NCBI GenBank assembly: GCA_963703855.1
Contig: CAVPFW010000013.1
Span: forward strand, 1-64,000
Reading direction: 5' to 3'
Length of the DNA stretch: 64,000 bases
Source: AP-15 sp963703855
Lineage (GTDB): Bacteria; Pseudomonadota; Alphaproteobacteria; ATCC43930; CGMCC-115725
Part shown: positions 39,121 to 48,077 of the stretch, piece by piece
Numbering within the stretch: position 1 is the stretch's first letter
Layout of the letters: the number at the start of each line of letters is the position of its first letter
The notes under the pieces: generated by a model
The model's database searches: none
What the model was told of the DNA's origin: nothing
The model's input: the letters and a program-made list of their open reading frames with translations, nothing else
Translations under genes and position numbers: made by a program

Positions 39121-39989
39121 GCCCGCCCGAACAGGCCGCGCGGCCGCCACAGCAAAATCGCCATCGTCATCGCATAAATAAAAAACGCGCCGAATTGCGG
39201 CAGCAAATATTTGCCGGCGCTGTCGGCGACCCCGACCAGCAGCGCGGCGAGGAACGGCCCGCGAATGCTGCCGAGCCCGCCGATCGCGACGACGATCAGA
39301 AAATAGACGAGATTGTCGAGCGCATAGCCGGGGGCGATGGTCATCAGGTACGAGCCGAGCCCGCCGCCGAGGCCGGCGAGCCCGCTGCCGAGGGCAAAGG
39401 TCAAGGTAAACAGGCGCGAGGTGTCGATGCCGACCGACTGCGCCATGCGCAAATTGTCGACGGCGGCGCGGATCTGCGCGCCAAAGCGGCTGCGTTCGAG
39501 CCCGAGCCACAGCGCCGTGACCAGCACCGCGCCGCAGACGATCAGCAGGCTCTCATAGACCGGAAACTCGCCGAACCCGAGCATGACGCCGCCGTTCAGC
39601 GCGGGCGGCAATTGCAGCGGCTGCTCCATCGGCCCGCACAGATAATGCGCCGCAGCACCCGACATGAAGACGAGCCCCATCGTCAGCAGCACCTGGTCGA
39701 GCTCGTCGCCGCCGTAAAGGCGGCGGTACAGCAGCCGCTCGATCGGGATGCTGGCCAGCGCCACCGCCCCCGCGGCGGCGGCGGCAGCCAGCGCAAACGG
39801 CACGCCGTGGCGGCCGATCAGCCCGGTCATCACATAGCCGCCGGCCATCGCAAAGACGCCGTGCGCCAGGTTGACGAAACCCATCATCCCCATGGTTACC
39901 GACAGCCCGAGCGAGATCAGGTACAGCACCATGGCAAAGGCGATGCCGTGAAAGCCGACGCTGACGGCGGCGGAAAGAGCGCTGTCCAT
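39117..39989 (-). CDS. livH: Branched-chain amino acid-type ABC transporter permease LivH
   Basis: A 290-residue permease: LSVTMGMMGFVNLAHGVFAM, AGGYVMTGLIGRHG, RRLYGGDELDQVLLTMGLVF, RSRFGAQIRAAVDNLRMAQS and VVAIGGLGSIRGPFLAALLV are diagnostic. ATG 39989 gives MDSALSAAVSVGFHG. It lies 45 bases after the binding-protein gene. The transporter class also carries amides, aromatic acids and urea, so amino acid specificity is not assured. Confidence 0.93.
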   Translation of the reverse strand: MDSALSAAVSVGFHGIAFAMVLYLISLGLSVTMGMMGFVNLAHGVFAMAGGYVMTGLIGRHGVPFALAAAAAAGAVALASIPIERLLYRRLYGGDELDQVLLTMGLVFMSGAAAHYLCGPMEQPLQLPPALNGGVMLGFGEFPVYESLLIVCGAVLVTALWLGLERSRFGAQIRAAVDNLRMAQSVGIDTSRLFTLTFALGSGLAGLGGGLGSYLMTIAPGYALDNLVYFLIVVAIGGLGSIRGPFLAALLVGVADSAGKYLLPQFGAFFIYAMTMAILLWRPRGLFGRA

Positions 39990-40034
39990 GCGGTTGCGCA
40001 GGGACCGAAATCGAGGCGAACGGCCTCTTGGCGG

Positions 40035-41237
40035 CTATTTCTGCGGATTGAGCGCCTTCCACGGGTCCTTGACCATCGGGATCGTCGAGATTTCGACATT
40101 GGCAAGCGCGCCGTCGACCTTTTCGACCTTGCGGATATAGACGTTCTGAACGATGTCGCGGGTCTCGGGATCGATCATGATCGGCCCGCGCGGGCTGTTC
40201 GGGTCCTTCCAGTTCTTGAAGAAATTCATCGCCTGGTCGGCGGTGAAATTGCCCTTTGTCGCCTTGACCATGTCGAAGATCATCGCCATCCCGTCCCAGC
40301 CGTCGACCGAGAAGAAGTCGGGAATGGCCTTGTCGCCGTAGCGCCGCTTCCAGGCGGCGAGAAAGGCCGCGTTGGCCGGCCGCTTCGCCGCGGCCGAATA
40401 GGTCCCGGCGGTGATCAGGCCCAACGGCGTATCGCCCATATTGGGCAGTTCTTCGTCGGGCACCAGGTCTTGGGTCGAGGCGATCTTGATCCCGATTTCG
40501 CGCACACCGAGATCGGTGATCGCCCGCATCATCGCCGTGGCCTGGGTTCCGGCGGGCACGAAGATGTAGGCGACGTCGGGCTTGGCATCCTTGATGCGCT
40601 GCACGAACGGGGTGAAGTCGGGATTGGCCGGCGGGAACCGGTCCGCGCCGACGATCTTGCCCCCCGCATCGGTGAACGCCTTGGTAAAGCCCGCCTCGGC
40701 GTCGTGACCGGCAATAAAGTCGGTAACCGCGGTGTAGGCCGTCTTCCACCCTTGCTCGGCCGCCCATTTGCCCATCGGATAGGCCTGCTGCCACAGGGTG
40801 AAGGAGACGCGCACGACATAGGGCGAGATCCGCGGGATGGCGACGCCGGCGGCGGCGGCGCAGAGCACGAGCGGCACCTTGGCCTCGGCGGTGAGCGGCG
40901 CCACCGCGGCGGCGACCGGCGACAGAATGATGCCCGCCAACAGCTGCACGCGATCGCGCGTGATCAATTCCTGCGCCAGGCGCTTGCCGACTTGCGGATT
41001 GGAGGTGTCGTCACGGCGCAGCAGCTCGATCTTGACGCCCGGCGGCAGATCCTTCTCGTGCTCCGCGACGTAGAGATCGATGCCCTTCTGGGCTTCGTCG
41101 GCGGGCTCGGCGACAAAGCCCGAATAGCTGTTGATGAGCCCGATCCTGACCGTTTGCGCCGACAGCGGCATAGGCATCAGCGCCAGCGCGACGGCGGCGA
41201 GCGGCGCCGTGACCAGGCCGAGCAATCTGGGCGACAT
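40035..41237 (-). CDS. ABC transporter periplasmic substrate-binding protein (LivK-like)
   Basis: A 400-residue type I periplasmic binding protein with a cleavable signal (RLLGLVTAPLAAVALALMPM, cut after PLSAQ). The mature part begins TVRIGLINSYSGFVAEPADE, a branched-chain-type opening, then LTAEAKVPLVLCAAAAGVAI, YPMGKWAAEQGWKTAYTAVT and PDFFSVDGWDGMAMIFDMVK. First gene of the livHMGF operon and so the specificity determinant. Substrate is unknown; the amidohydrolase at the far end hints at an aromatic or amide compound. Confidence 0.9.
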   Translation of the reverse strand: MSPRLLGLVTAPLAAVALALMPMPLSAQTVRIGLINSYSGFVAEPADEAQKGIDLYVAEHEKDLPPGVKIELLRRDDTSNPQVGKRLAQELITRDRVQLLAGIILSPVAAAVAPLTAEAKVPLVLCAAAAGVAIPRISPYVVRVSFTLWQQAYPMGKWAAEQGWKTAYTAVTDFIAGHDAEAGFTKAFTDAGGKIVGADRFPPANPDFTPFVQRIKDAKPDVAYIFVPAGTQATAMMRAITDLGVREIGIKIASTQDLVPDEELPNMGDTPLGLITAGTYSAAAKRPANAAFLAAWKRRYGDKAIPDFFSVDGWDGMAMIFDMVKATKGNFTADQAMNFFKNWKDPNSPRGPIMIDPETRDIVQNVYIRKVEKVDGALANVEISTIPMVKDPWKALNPQK

Positions 41238-41344
41238 ACGGGGGCTCCCTGCCGTTTCTGGCGCACTCTACCACGAGGTGCTCGGAGGGCTCGTTTATTC
41301 CGCAGGGGCCATCGCACGGCGGCGCAGCGTCCGGATCTTCTGAG

Positions 41345-42157
41345 CTAGGCGGCGACCTCCTCGGTCACGACCTTGAACCCGACGAGGGTCGTCGGCCCGA
41401 AGCTGTTGCTGATCGCCACGTCGGCGGCGTCGCGTCCGCGCCCGATCAGAACCCTGCCGATCCGCGGCTGGTTGTGGCGCGCGTCGAAGGTGTACCAGCG
41501 GCCGCCGAGATAGGCTTCGAACCACGCGCTGAAATCCATCGGCGCGGGGTCGGGGGGCACACCGATGTCTCCGAGATAACCGGTGCAATACCGCGCCGGG
41601 ATGTTCATGCAGCGGCACAACGCGACCGCCAAATGGGCAAAGTCGCGGCACACGCCTCGGCGCTGCTCGAAGACGCCGACGGCCGTCTTGGTCGGGTTCG
41701 CGTGCGCGTAGCCGAAGGTGACGTGAGCATGCACAAAATCGCAGATCGCCTGAACCCGCGCCCAGCCCGGCGGGGTGTTGCCGAACAGCGACCAGGCGGT
41801 GTCGGACAGGACATCGGTCTCGCAATAGCGGCTGCCGAGCAGAAACGTCAGCGTTTCCGGGGGCAGATCGGCGATCGCGGACGCCGCGGTCGACGGGGCG
41901 GCGAGGTCGGTCTCGCCGGTGTCGCATACGATCGCGTCGGTCGACAATGTAAGTCGGCCCGCGGGCGCCGTGATCCGACTGCAGATGTTGCCGAAGCTGT
42001 CGAGATATTCGCTGATCGGTGTCGCCGGGTCGGTGGCGAGCGGGTCCGGGCTCGCCAGGTCGGCGGCGCGCGAGGGATGCACCCGCAACATCAGCAGCAT
42101 ATCCGTCGGCTGCGGCGATTGGTAAGCCACCTCGTACCCGACGCGGATCTTGATCAT
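41345..42157 (-). CDS. Transglutaminase-like protease-fold protein
   Basis: A 270-residue protein with a bacterial transglutaminase core. The N-terminal beta domain starts MIKIRVGYEVAYQSPQPTDM. The catalytic Cys lies in FEQRRGVCRDFAHLAVALCR, the His in RWYTFDARHNQPRIGRVLIG, with the Asp at the end of that strand. The start ATG at 42157 is one choice; the upstream frame is open but unconserved. Such proteins often cleave or crosslink peptides; no clear partner is adjacent. Confidence 0.85.
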   Translation of the reverse strand: MIKIRVGYEVAYQSPQPTDMLLMLRVHPSRAADLASPDPLATDPATPISEYLDSFGNICSRITAPAGRLTLSTDAIVCDTGETDLAAPSTAASAIADLPPETLTFLLGSRYCETDVLSDTAWSLFGNTPPGWARVQAICDFVHAHVTFGYAHANPTKTAVGVFEQRRGVCRDFAHLAVALCRCMNIPARYCTGYLGDIGVPPDPAPMDFSAWFEAYLGGRWYTFDARHNQPRIGRVLIGRGRDAADVAISNSFGPTTLVGFKVVTEEVAA

Positions 42158-42414
42158 TCGAGCGAAACCCCCGCACCTCCGGGCTCGTCGCCCGGATAAG
42201 GAGACAAACACCGGCGAACGGCATCCGTCGCCGCTGGCGTCGCCTCCCGGGCCGATCAGGGAAATCCCGATTCCGCTCTCGTTAAGGCTATAACCGTGAT
42301 GGCGAGGAGCCGCAAGCCGCCCATCCAACCGATCGAATGAAAACTCGTAGCAATCTCGCGGCCGACATTCGCGGGCCAAAGCCTGCCGCGACGTTGTGGA
42401 CCGGCCGGTCGATG

Positions 42415-42439
42415 GCAACCGAACGACGGACCGGGCGTT
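42415..42439 (+). promoter_or_regulatory. Candidate EcfG (general stress) promoter before csbD
   Basis: GCAAC (42415-42419), sixteen bases, CGTT (42436-42439) differs by one base from the alphaproteobacterial EcfG consensus GGAAC-N16/17-CGTT. It lies 29 bases before the csbD start, a normal distance for a promoter. The rest of the 310-base gap from 42158 to 42467 shows no gene. Confidence 0.5.
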
Positions 42440-42467
42440 TACCCTCGGTCGACACAGGAGAGCAGAC

Positions 42468-42650
42468 ATGGACAAGGATCGTATCGAGGGCGCCGGACAC
42501 CAGGTCAAAGGAGCGGTCAAAGAGACCATCGGCAAAGTGACCGGGGACGCAAAAACGCAGGCCGAAGGGGCTGCGGAGAAGGCGGCGGGGAAGGTGCAAA
42601 ACGCTGTAGGCGGCGCCAAGGACGCGGTTCGGGACGCCGCGAAAAAGTGA
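42468..42650 (+). CDS. CsbD-family stress protein
   Basis: A 60-residue hydrophilic protein, MDKDRIEGAGHQVKGAVKET then IGKVTGDAKTQAEGAAEKAA, the whole CsbD domain. AGGAG sits upstream of ATG 42468. CsbD proteins are induced by the general stress response; molecular role unknown. First gene of a three-gene set joined by GTGA overlaps, with an EcfG-like promoter upstream. Confidence 0.9.
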   Translation: MDKDRIEGAGHQVKGAVKETIGKVTGDAKTQAEGAAEKAAGKVQNAVGGAKDAVRDAAKK

Positions 42651-43012
42651 CGCCTGGCCCAACATCCGAGGCAGCGGGCAAACAATCCTCCTGGCTGCGC
42701 CTGTCGCTCGATGTGTGGCAGGCGAGCCTGGAGGCGCAGCAGGTGATCGGCCTCCGCCTCTCGCTGGTTGCGGGCGGCAGCGACGGAGTTCTGGCCGAGC
42801 TCGGCCGCATGGCGGCGGAAAAGATGTCCGCCGCAGTGGAAGCCCAGCACGCGGCGGTCGTTGCCGCGCTGACGGGCAATGCCGTGCTGATCCCGTTGCA
42901 AACCGTGGCGATCTATCGGCGAAAGATGCGCGCCAACCGCAAGCGGCTCAGCGCTGAAAAATCGCCTTGCATCGCGCCCACCCCTTGCGGCATCGAGCGG
43001 GCGCCGACGTGA
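42647..43012 (+). CDS. Small phasin-like protein of unknown function
   Basis: A 121-residue protein starting at GTG 42647, overlapping the csbD stop as GTGA. It reads LSLDVWQASLEAQQVIGLRL, then GRMAAEKMSAAVEAQHAAVV and ends in a basic YRRKMRANRKRLS segment. An amphipathic helix followed by a basic tail recalls small phasin-like proteins often found near stress and storage genes in alphaproteobacteria. I do not assign a function. Confidence 0.65.
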   Translation: MTPGPTSEAAGKQSSWLRLSLDVWQASLEAQQVIGLRLSLVAGGSDGVLAELGRMAAEKMSAAVEAQHAAVVAALTGNAVLIPLQTVAIYRRKMRANRKRLSAEKSPCIAPTPCGIERAPT

Positions 43013-43602
43013 ACGGGGAGTCCGGGGCGCCTGTTTCGATCCCCGAGGAGATCCGGGTGCGGCTCGCGCGCGCCACCATTCGCCTGTCGGGATCGGTGGA
43101 CCACCCCATGGTGGCCAGCTTCTTCGATCAGCTTCTTCCCGTATTGGAGGTGGAGGGATCCATTCTGGTCGAGCTGTTCACCGACGGCGGCGATGCCGAG
43201 ATCGGCCGGCGCCTGGCCGAGGAGGTGCGGTTGCTCCGGCAACGGCAGGGCCGGGATGTGTGGTTTCTGGGCAAGACCCTTGTCGCCTCGGCGGGGGTCA
43301 CCGTGATGGCGGCGTTCCCCAAGGAAAAACGATGGCTGACCCGTGACGCCGCGCTGCTGATCCACGGTCGCAGGATGATCAAGAATCTGCATCTGGAAGG
43401 CCCGTTGGGCAGTTGTCGGCGGGTGCTCGAGGAGATGATTGCCGACATCGACCACGGGTTGCGGCTGGAGGAGCGCGGGTTCGGCGAGCTGATCGAAGGT
43501 TCGGACGTGCGGGCAGAGGAAATCACGCGTCGCGCCTACGGCGGTTGGTACCTCTCGGCGGAGGAAGCCCTGAGCCGGGGCTTGGTCGCCGGTCTCGTAT
43601 AG
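43009..43602 (+). CDS. ClpP-like serine protease (single, divergent)
   Basis: A 197-residue ClpP/crotonase-fold protein starting at GTG 43009 in a GTGA overlap. It has ATIRLSGSVDHPMVASFFDQ, SILVELFTDGGDAEIGRRLA, then the Ser region FLGKTLVASAGVTVMAAFPK and the His in DAALLIHGRRMIKN, spaced as in ClpP. Sequence outside these motifs is unlike housekeeping ClpP, and no ClpX or ClpA gene is near. Being tied to csbD suggests a stress-time protease. Confidence 0.75.
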   Translation: MNGESGAPVSIPEEIRVRLARATIRLSGSVDHPMVASFFDQLLPVLEVEGSILVELFTDGGDAEIGRRLAEEVRLLRQRQGRDVWFLGKTLVASAGVTVMAAFPKEKRWLTRDAALLIHGRRMIKNLHLEGPLGSCRRVLEEMIADIDHGLRLEERGFGELIEGSDVRAEEITRRAYGGWYLSAEEALSRGLVAGLV

Positions 43603-43683
43603 GAAAACGCGTCAGATCTTCACCAAAACCACAGCAACCGGAGCGGTTTCCGGCGGATTTGCGCTGGTCGGCAGCGATGTGCT

Positions 43684-44235
43684 CTAGAGGCGGGTCGAGA
43701 GCCAGATCGCCAGCCGCGAGCCGGTCTTGACGACGGCGCTGATCAGCTCGTAGCCGGGAGTGTCCTCGGCGCCGAGCGCCAATGCCGCGTCGCGATGCGC
43801 GAGCTCGTCGTCGCGGAAGGCGAGGATCGTCTCCTTCAGCCCCGGGTCCGCGTCGACGAGGCGTTCGGCCTGGTCGCGGTAATGCTCATCGATGACCTCC
43901 TCGACCGCGACCGTGCAGGCCATCGCCGCGCGCTCGCCCAACAACGCGGTGGCGGCGCCGAGCGCATAGCCGGCGACCGACCATAAGGGATGCAGCAGGG
44001 TCGGCCGCACCCGGCGCGCGCGCAGCACGCTCTCGAACGCGGCCAGATGCCGGCTCTCGGTCTCGGCCATCCGGCGGATCTCCCCGCCCGCACGGCCGCG
44101 TCCGAGCACGTCGAGCTGGCCTGCGTAGATCCGGGTCGCGCCATATTCGCCGGCGTGATCGACGCGCAGCATGCGCTCGATCTCCGCCGCCGGTGCGGGA
44201 TCGCCGGGCAGCCGATGCCGGGCTGCACCCTTCAC
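43684..44235 (-). CDS. coq7: COQ7-family ubiquinone biosynthesis hydroxylase
   Basis: A 183-residue di-iron monooxygenase for the last hydroxylation in ubiquinone synthesis. The ligands fall in EIERMLRVDHAGEYGATRIY, MAETESRHLAAFESVLR (ExxH), AVEEVIDEHYRDQAERL and FRDDELAHRDAALALG. Starts at GTG 44235, overlapping the dsbB stop (GTGA). It is the last gene of a DedA-dsbB-coq7 unit. Confidence 0.92.
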   Translation of the reverse strand: MKGAARHRLPGDPAPAAEIERMLRVDHAGEYGATRIYAGQLDVLGRGRAGGEIRRMAETESRHLAAFESVLRARRVRPTLLHPLWSVAGYALGAATALLGERAAMACTVAVEEVIDEHYRDQAERLVDADPGLKETILAFRDDELAHRDAALALGAEDTPGYELISAVVKTGSRLAIWLSTRL

Positions 44236-44747
44236 GCGACCCGGCGACGCAAGCCGCCCCGCCGCCGCCCGCGCAGCCGCACCAGGGCGGCGGTGCAGAC
44301 GCCTGTCATCACCAGCGAGGCGAGGAGGTTCCAGCCGGCGAGCGAAATCCCCCATAAGGTCCATGCCGGCTCGTCGCAGCGCACCGGCTGCTGGTGAAGA
44401 AGCTGCGCCCTCAGCGCCTCGAGGGTCGTCGGCGTGCCGGCCGTGGCGGTGCAGGCGCTGGGGCCGGCGAACCAATGCTGCTCGACGCCGACGTGATAAA
44501 AGGCGAGCGCGCTGCCGATCGCGAAGACCGCGGCGAGCAGCACTGCCACCCAGGGCAACGCCGCCCGGCTGCCGACCATGGTCGCGACGAACGAAATCAC
44601 AATCGCGACGGCCCAGGGCCAGCGTTCTCGAAGGCACAGCTCGCAGGGTGCGAGGCCGCCCCAATATTGCGACAGCAGCGCCGCGCCGAGCACGGCCGCA
44701 CTGGCCGCCAGCACAAAGACCGGGAAGGTGCGGGGCGGGGCTCTCAT
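44232..44747 (-). CDS. dsbB: Disulfide bond formation protein B
   Basis: A 171-residue membrane protein with four helices that passes electrons from DsbA to ubiquinone. The first redox pair is in LAPCELCLRERWPW (CxxC); the second pair is Cys in PSACTATAGTP and VRCDEPAW. The start at ATG 44747 (MRAPPRTFPV) lies four bases beyond the DedA gene. Quinone use fits its link to coq7. Confidence 0.92.
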   Translation of the reverse strand: MRAPPRTFPVFVLAASAAVLGAALLSQYWGGLAPCELCLRERWPWAVAIVISFVATMVGSRAALPWVAVLLAAVFAIGSALAFYHVGVEQHWFAGPSACTATAGTPTTLEALRAQLLHQQPVRCDEPAWTLWGISLAGWNLLASLVMTGVCTAALVRLRGRRRGGLRRRVA

Positions 44748-44751
44748 GCCG

Positions 44752-45330
44752 TCATAGATAGCGCAGCGCCACGAAGCCGCCAATGAGCACCGCCGCGAAC
44801 AGGCTCGTGACCAGCATCAGCCGGCGTTCGATAAAGTTGCGGATCGGTTCGCCGAACCTCCACAGCAGCGCCGCCAGCAGAAAGAACCGCATGCTGCGCG
44901 AGGCGAGCGAGGCGAGCGCGAAGGCGACGAGGTCGAAATGCGCAACCCCGCTGGCGATCGTGACGAACTTGTACGGGATCGGCGTCAGCCCCTTGATCAG
45001 GATGATCCACACGCCCCAGTGGGCAAACGCCGCCTTCAGCGCGTCGTAGCGGTCCATCGCATGGTAGAATTCGAGGATCGGCCGGCCGATCGCATCGAAC
45101 AGGAAATAACCGATCGCATAGCCGAGAAAGCCGCCGACGACCGAAGCGAGGGTGCAAATCGTGGCGAGGAGAAACGCCCGGCGCGGCCGCGCCAGGATCA
45201 TCGGGATCAGCAGGAGATCGGGCGGCAGCGGAAAGAACGAGCTCTCGGCAAAGGCGACCAACGCCAGCGCCGCCACCGCGTGTCGGCTCTCGGCGAGTGC
45301 CAGCGTGCGGGAATAGAGGCCGTCGAGCAT
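44752..45330 (-). CDS. DedA/SNARE-associated (YqaA-type) membrane protein
   Basis: A 192-residue inner-membrane protein. Motifs FAESSFFPLPPDLLLIPMIL, SVVGGFLGYAIGYFLFDAIG, and HWGVWIILIKGLTPIPYKFV, TIASGVAHFDLVAF are the conserved helix-hairpin pair of this family, whose members move undecaprenyl phosphate or other lipids. ATG 45330 gives MLDGLYSRTLALAES. It begins the DedA-dsbB-coq7 transcription unit. Confidence 0.88.
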   Translation of the reverse strand: MLDGLYSRTLALAESRHAVAALALVAFAESSFFPLPPDLLLIPMILARPRRAFLLATICTLASVVGGFLGYAIGYFLFDAIGRPILEFYHAMDRYDALKAAFAHWGVWIILIKGLTPIPYKFVTIASGVAHFDLVAFALASLASRSMRFFLLAALLWRFGEPIRNFIERRLMLVTSLFAAVLIGGFVALRYL

Positions 45331-45382
45331 GCCGAACGGGTGAAGCGCGCGGCCGGATATGTGCGGTCGAAGCCGCGGCAGC

Positions 45383-45959
45383 TCAGGGCTCGGGATCGGC
45401 AGCGATTTCGATCCCCTCATAAAGCTCGGCCATCGAGACCGACAGATCGGTCGAGGCGAGGCGAAGAACGGCGTCCAGCCCGCGAACGAGCAACGTGATC
45501 CGGTGGCCGCCCTCACGCCTGAGCACCTCGGCGTAAATGCTCTCCAAGTCGATCACAGGATTTCTTCCACGCTGTCGATGCTTCGGTAGACCGGGACCTT
45601 TGTCACTCGATCGTGCCTCTCGGTTCTCGGAGACAGTATCTCGACGATCAGAGTTGGCTCTTTGACGAGTTGTTCGCCTCTTTCATAAGGCCGGCGGGTC
45701 ACAGCTATGTCCGCGACATAAAAGCTATCATCGCGAGCGGGCCGGGTGATCCCGGCCTCGATTTGCGTGGTGCACGGGCGCCGAAGCCGCAAGCCCGCAT
45801 CGATCATCCCGGCGAGCCGAGCGCACAGGATCCGTGAGCTCTCGGCGGCGGCGCCATCGCGACCGGAAAACCGCCCACCAGCTCGTAGCGCGTCTCGGTG
45901 CCATCCTCCCGGCGGAGAAACTCCGCCACGCTCATCGGTCTGATCGCCAGCTCGCTCAT
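45383..45959 (-). pseudogene. Uma2-family (DUF820) endonuclease-fold protein, two frameshifts
   Basis: Three frames give one protein of about 190 residues: MSELAIRPMSVAEFLRREDG, ETRYELVGGFPVAMAP (start 45959); then ARLAGMIDAGLRLRRPCTTQ, SFYVADIAVTRRPYERGEQL, TLIVEILSPRTERHDRVTKV; then VIDLESIYAEVLRREGGHRI and MAELYEGIEI to a TGA at 45383. Breaks are near 45842-45853 and 45557. PD-(D/E)xK residues are in DIAV and LIVEILSP. The function of Uma2 proteins is unknown; they are scattered and often decayed. Confidence 0.75.
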
Positions 45960-46006
45960 CTCCGCCCTGCACCTCTGATATAGTCGCTTTCGGCCGGAAA
46001 GCCGGG

Positions 46007-47869
46007 CTATTCGGCGGCGGCGTCGAGCCCCGGCGGGACGACCGGATCGAGAAACCCGCCCGACTGGCGCCGCCACAGTCGCGCATACGTGCCGCCGACG
46101 GCGAGCAGCGAGGCGTGGGTTCCCTCTTCGACGATCCGCCCCTTATCCAGCACCACCAGCCGGTCGAGGCGCGCGATCGTCGACAGCCGATGGGCGATGG
46201 CGATGACCGTGCGCCCGCGCATCAGGCTTTCGAGCTGCTCCTGGATCGCCGCTTCGACTTCGGAATCGAGCGAGGAGGTGGCTTCGTCGAGCACCAGGAT
46301 CGGCGCGTCCTTGAGGATGACCCGCGCGAGCGCGATGCGCTGGCGCTGCCCGCCGGAGAGCTTGACCCCGCGTTCGCCGACATGCGCGTCAAAGCCGCGG
46401 CGTTCGTTCCAGTCCTCCAGCCCCTCGATGAATTCGATCGCATGCGCCTGCGCCGCCGCCCGCCTCACCTCCCACTCGCTTGCCTGCGGCCTGCCATAGC
46501 GGATGTTGTCGCGGATCGAGCGGTGTAAGAGCGAGGTGTCCTGGGTCACCATCGCGATATGGGAGCGCAGGCTTTCCTGGGTGACTTCGGCGATGTTCTG
46601 CCCGTCGATCAGGATATGGCCGCTTTCGATGTCGTAAAAGCGCAGCAGCAGGTTGACCAAGGTCGACTTGCCGGCGCCCGAAGGCCCGACCAGCCCGACC
46701 CGCTCGCCCGGTGCTATCGCCAGGTCGATCCCGTGCAATACGCCGCGCGCGGTCCCGTAGCCGAACCGCACATCCGCGAAGCGCACCTGCCCGCGATCGA
46801 TCCGCAACGGCGCCGCATCGGCGCGGTCCGGCATCTGCCGCGGCACCGCGATCGACCGCATGCCCTCCTGCACGACGCCGATATTCTCGAAGATCGTGGT
46901 CACGTTCTGCGCCACCCAGCCGGCGATGCTGGCGATGTGCCAAGTCAAGGGCAACGCCATCGCGACCGTGCCGACCGCTATTCGGCCGTCGCTCCACAGC
47001 CATATCGCCGTCCCGCCGGTGCCGACCACCATCGCCGCGTTGAGCGCGGCGAGGGTCAGCCCGAGCACGGTGATCAGGTGCAGCTGGTGGCGGTGCGAAT
47101 CGGTCAGCTCGTCCATCGCCTCGCGGACGAACTCGTCCTCGTCGCGCGGGCGGGCGAACAGCTTGACCGTCAGGATGTTGGTGTAGCTGTCGACGACCCG
47201 GCCGGACAATTGCGAACGCGCCGCCGACATCCGCTGCGAGCGGTTGCGCAGCTGCGGGACAAACCAGCGCAGCAATGCCGCGTAGCCGGCGAACCACAGC
47301 AGCACCGGAACCGCGAGACGCGCGTCGTTCGACGCCAGCAGCACGATGGCGCCACCGCCATAGATCAGGATGTACCAGACGGCGTTGGTGGCCGAGACGA
47401 CGCTTTCGCGCAAGGCCGGCCCGGTCTGCATGACCCGGTTGGCGATGCGGCCGGCGAAATCGTTTTGAAAGAACGTCCAGCTCTGCCGGACCACGTGCCA
47501 ATGGCTCTGCCAGCGGATCAGGTTGGAAAAGCCGGGCACGATCGCCTGGTTTGTGATCAGGTTCTGCACCAGCATCGCCGCCGGCCGCGCGATCAGCAGA
47601 ACCAGCGCCATGCCGAGGAGCTGCGGCCACGCATCGTGCAATACCGCGTGCGGCGCGCGGCTCGAGACCATGGTCACCACGCGGCCGACAAAGACCGGCA
47701 CCGTGGTGTCGAGCAAGGCCACGACCAAGCCGGTCGCGAACAGCGCTGCGACGAGGCCGCGGGCCTGGCGCGCATGATGCCAATAGAACGCGCCGAGCCC
47801 CGCCGGCGGGGGCCCGGGCGGGATTGCCGTCGGTTGCAGCAGACGTTCGAAAAACCGGAACACGCGCAT
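46007..47869 (-). CDS. ABC exporter, fused permease and ATPase (MsbA/type IV-like)
   Basis: A 620-residue half-transporter. Six membrane helices in the first 330 residues (LVAALFATGLVVALLDTTVP and others), then an ATPase with Walker A VGLVGPSGAGKSTLVNLLLR, Q-loop MVTQDTSLLHRSIRDN, signature GVKLSGGQRQRIALARVILK, Walker B ILVLDEATSSLDSE and IAHRLSTIARLD. I chose ATG 47869 (MRVFRFFERLL). It probably works as a homodimer exporting lipid or a small molecule. Confidence 0.92.
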   Translation of the reverse strand: MRVFRFFERLLQPTAIPPGPPPAGLGAFYWHHARQARGLVAALFATGLVVALLDTTVPVFVGRVVTMVSSRAPHAVLHDAWPQLLGMALVLLIARPAAMLVQNLITNQAIVPGFSNLIRWQSHWHVVRQSWTFFQNDFAGRIANRVMQTGPALRESVVSATNAVWYILIYGGGAIVLLASNDARLAVPVLLWFAGYAALLRWFVPQLRNRSQRMSAARSQLSGRVVDSYTNILTVKLFARPRDEDEFVREAMDELTDSHRHQLHLITVLGLTLAALNAAMVVGTGGTAIWLWSDGRIAVGTVAMALPLTWHIASIAGWVAQNVTTIFENIGVVQEGMRSIAVPRQMPDRADAAPLRIDRGQVRFADVRFGYGTARGVLHGIDLAIAPGERVGLVGPSGAGKSTLVNLLLRFYDIESGHILIDGQNIAEVTQESLRSHIAMVTQDTSLLHRSIRDNIRYGRPQASEWEVRRAAAQAHAIEFIEGLEDWNERRGFDAHVGERGVKLSGGQRQRIALARVILKDAPILVLDEATSSLDSEVEAAIQEQLESLMRGRTVIAIAHRLSTIARLDRLVVLDKGRIVEEGTHASLLAVGGTYARLWRRQSGGFLDPVVPPGLDAAAE

Positions 47870-48077
47870 GATCTCTGGGCTTCGTACCGCCGGGCTGCGA
47901 AGAAAGCTCACGAGGTGGCGCCGGCCGCCTCGGCCGGAGCTGCACAGCGAACGGGCAGCCTAGCACATCCTACGGGCGTCCGTGGCAGAAGAGATCCCGC
48001 TCGCGCGCAGCGGGCCGGCTGTGGCTCTGAGGTCGCAGCCCACGCAAATCGCATTCGACCGGCTGAGAAGCTGGGCG

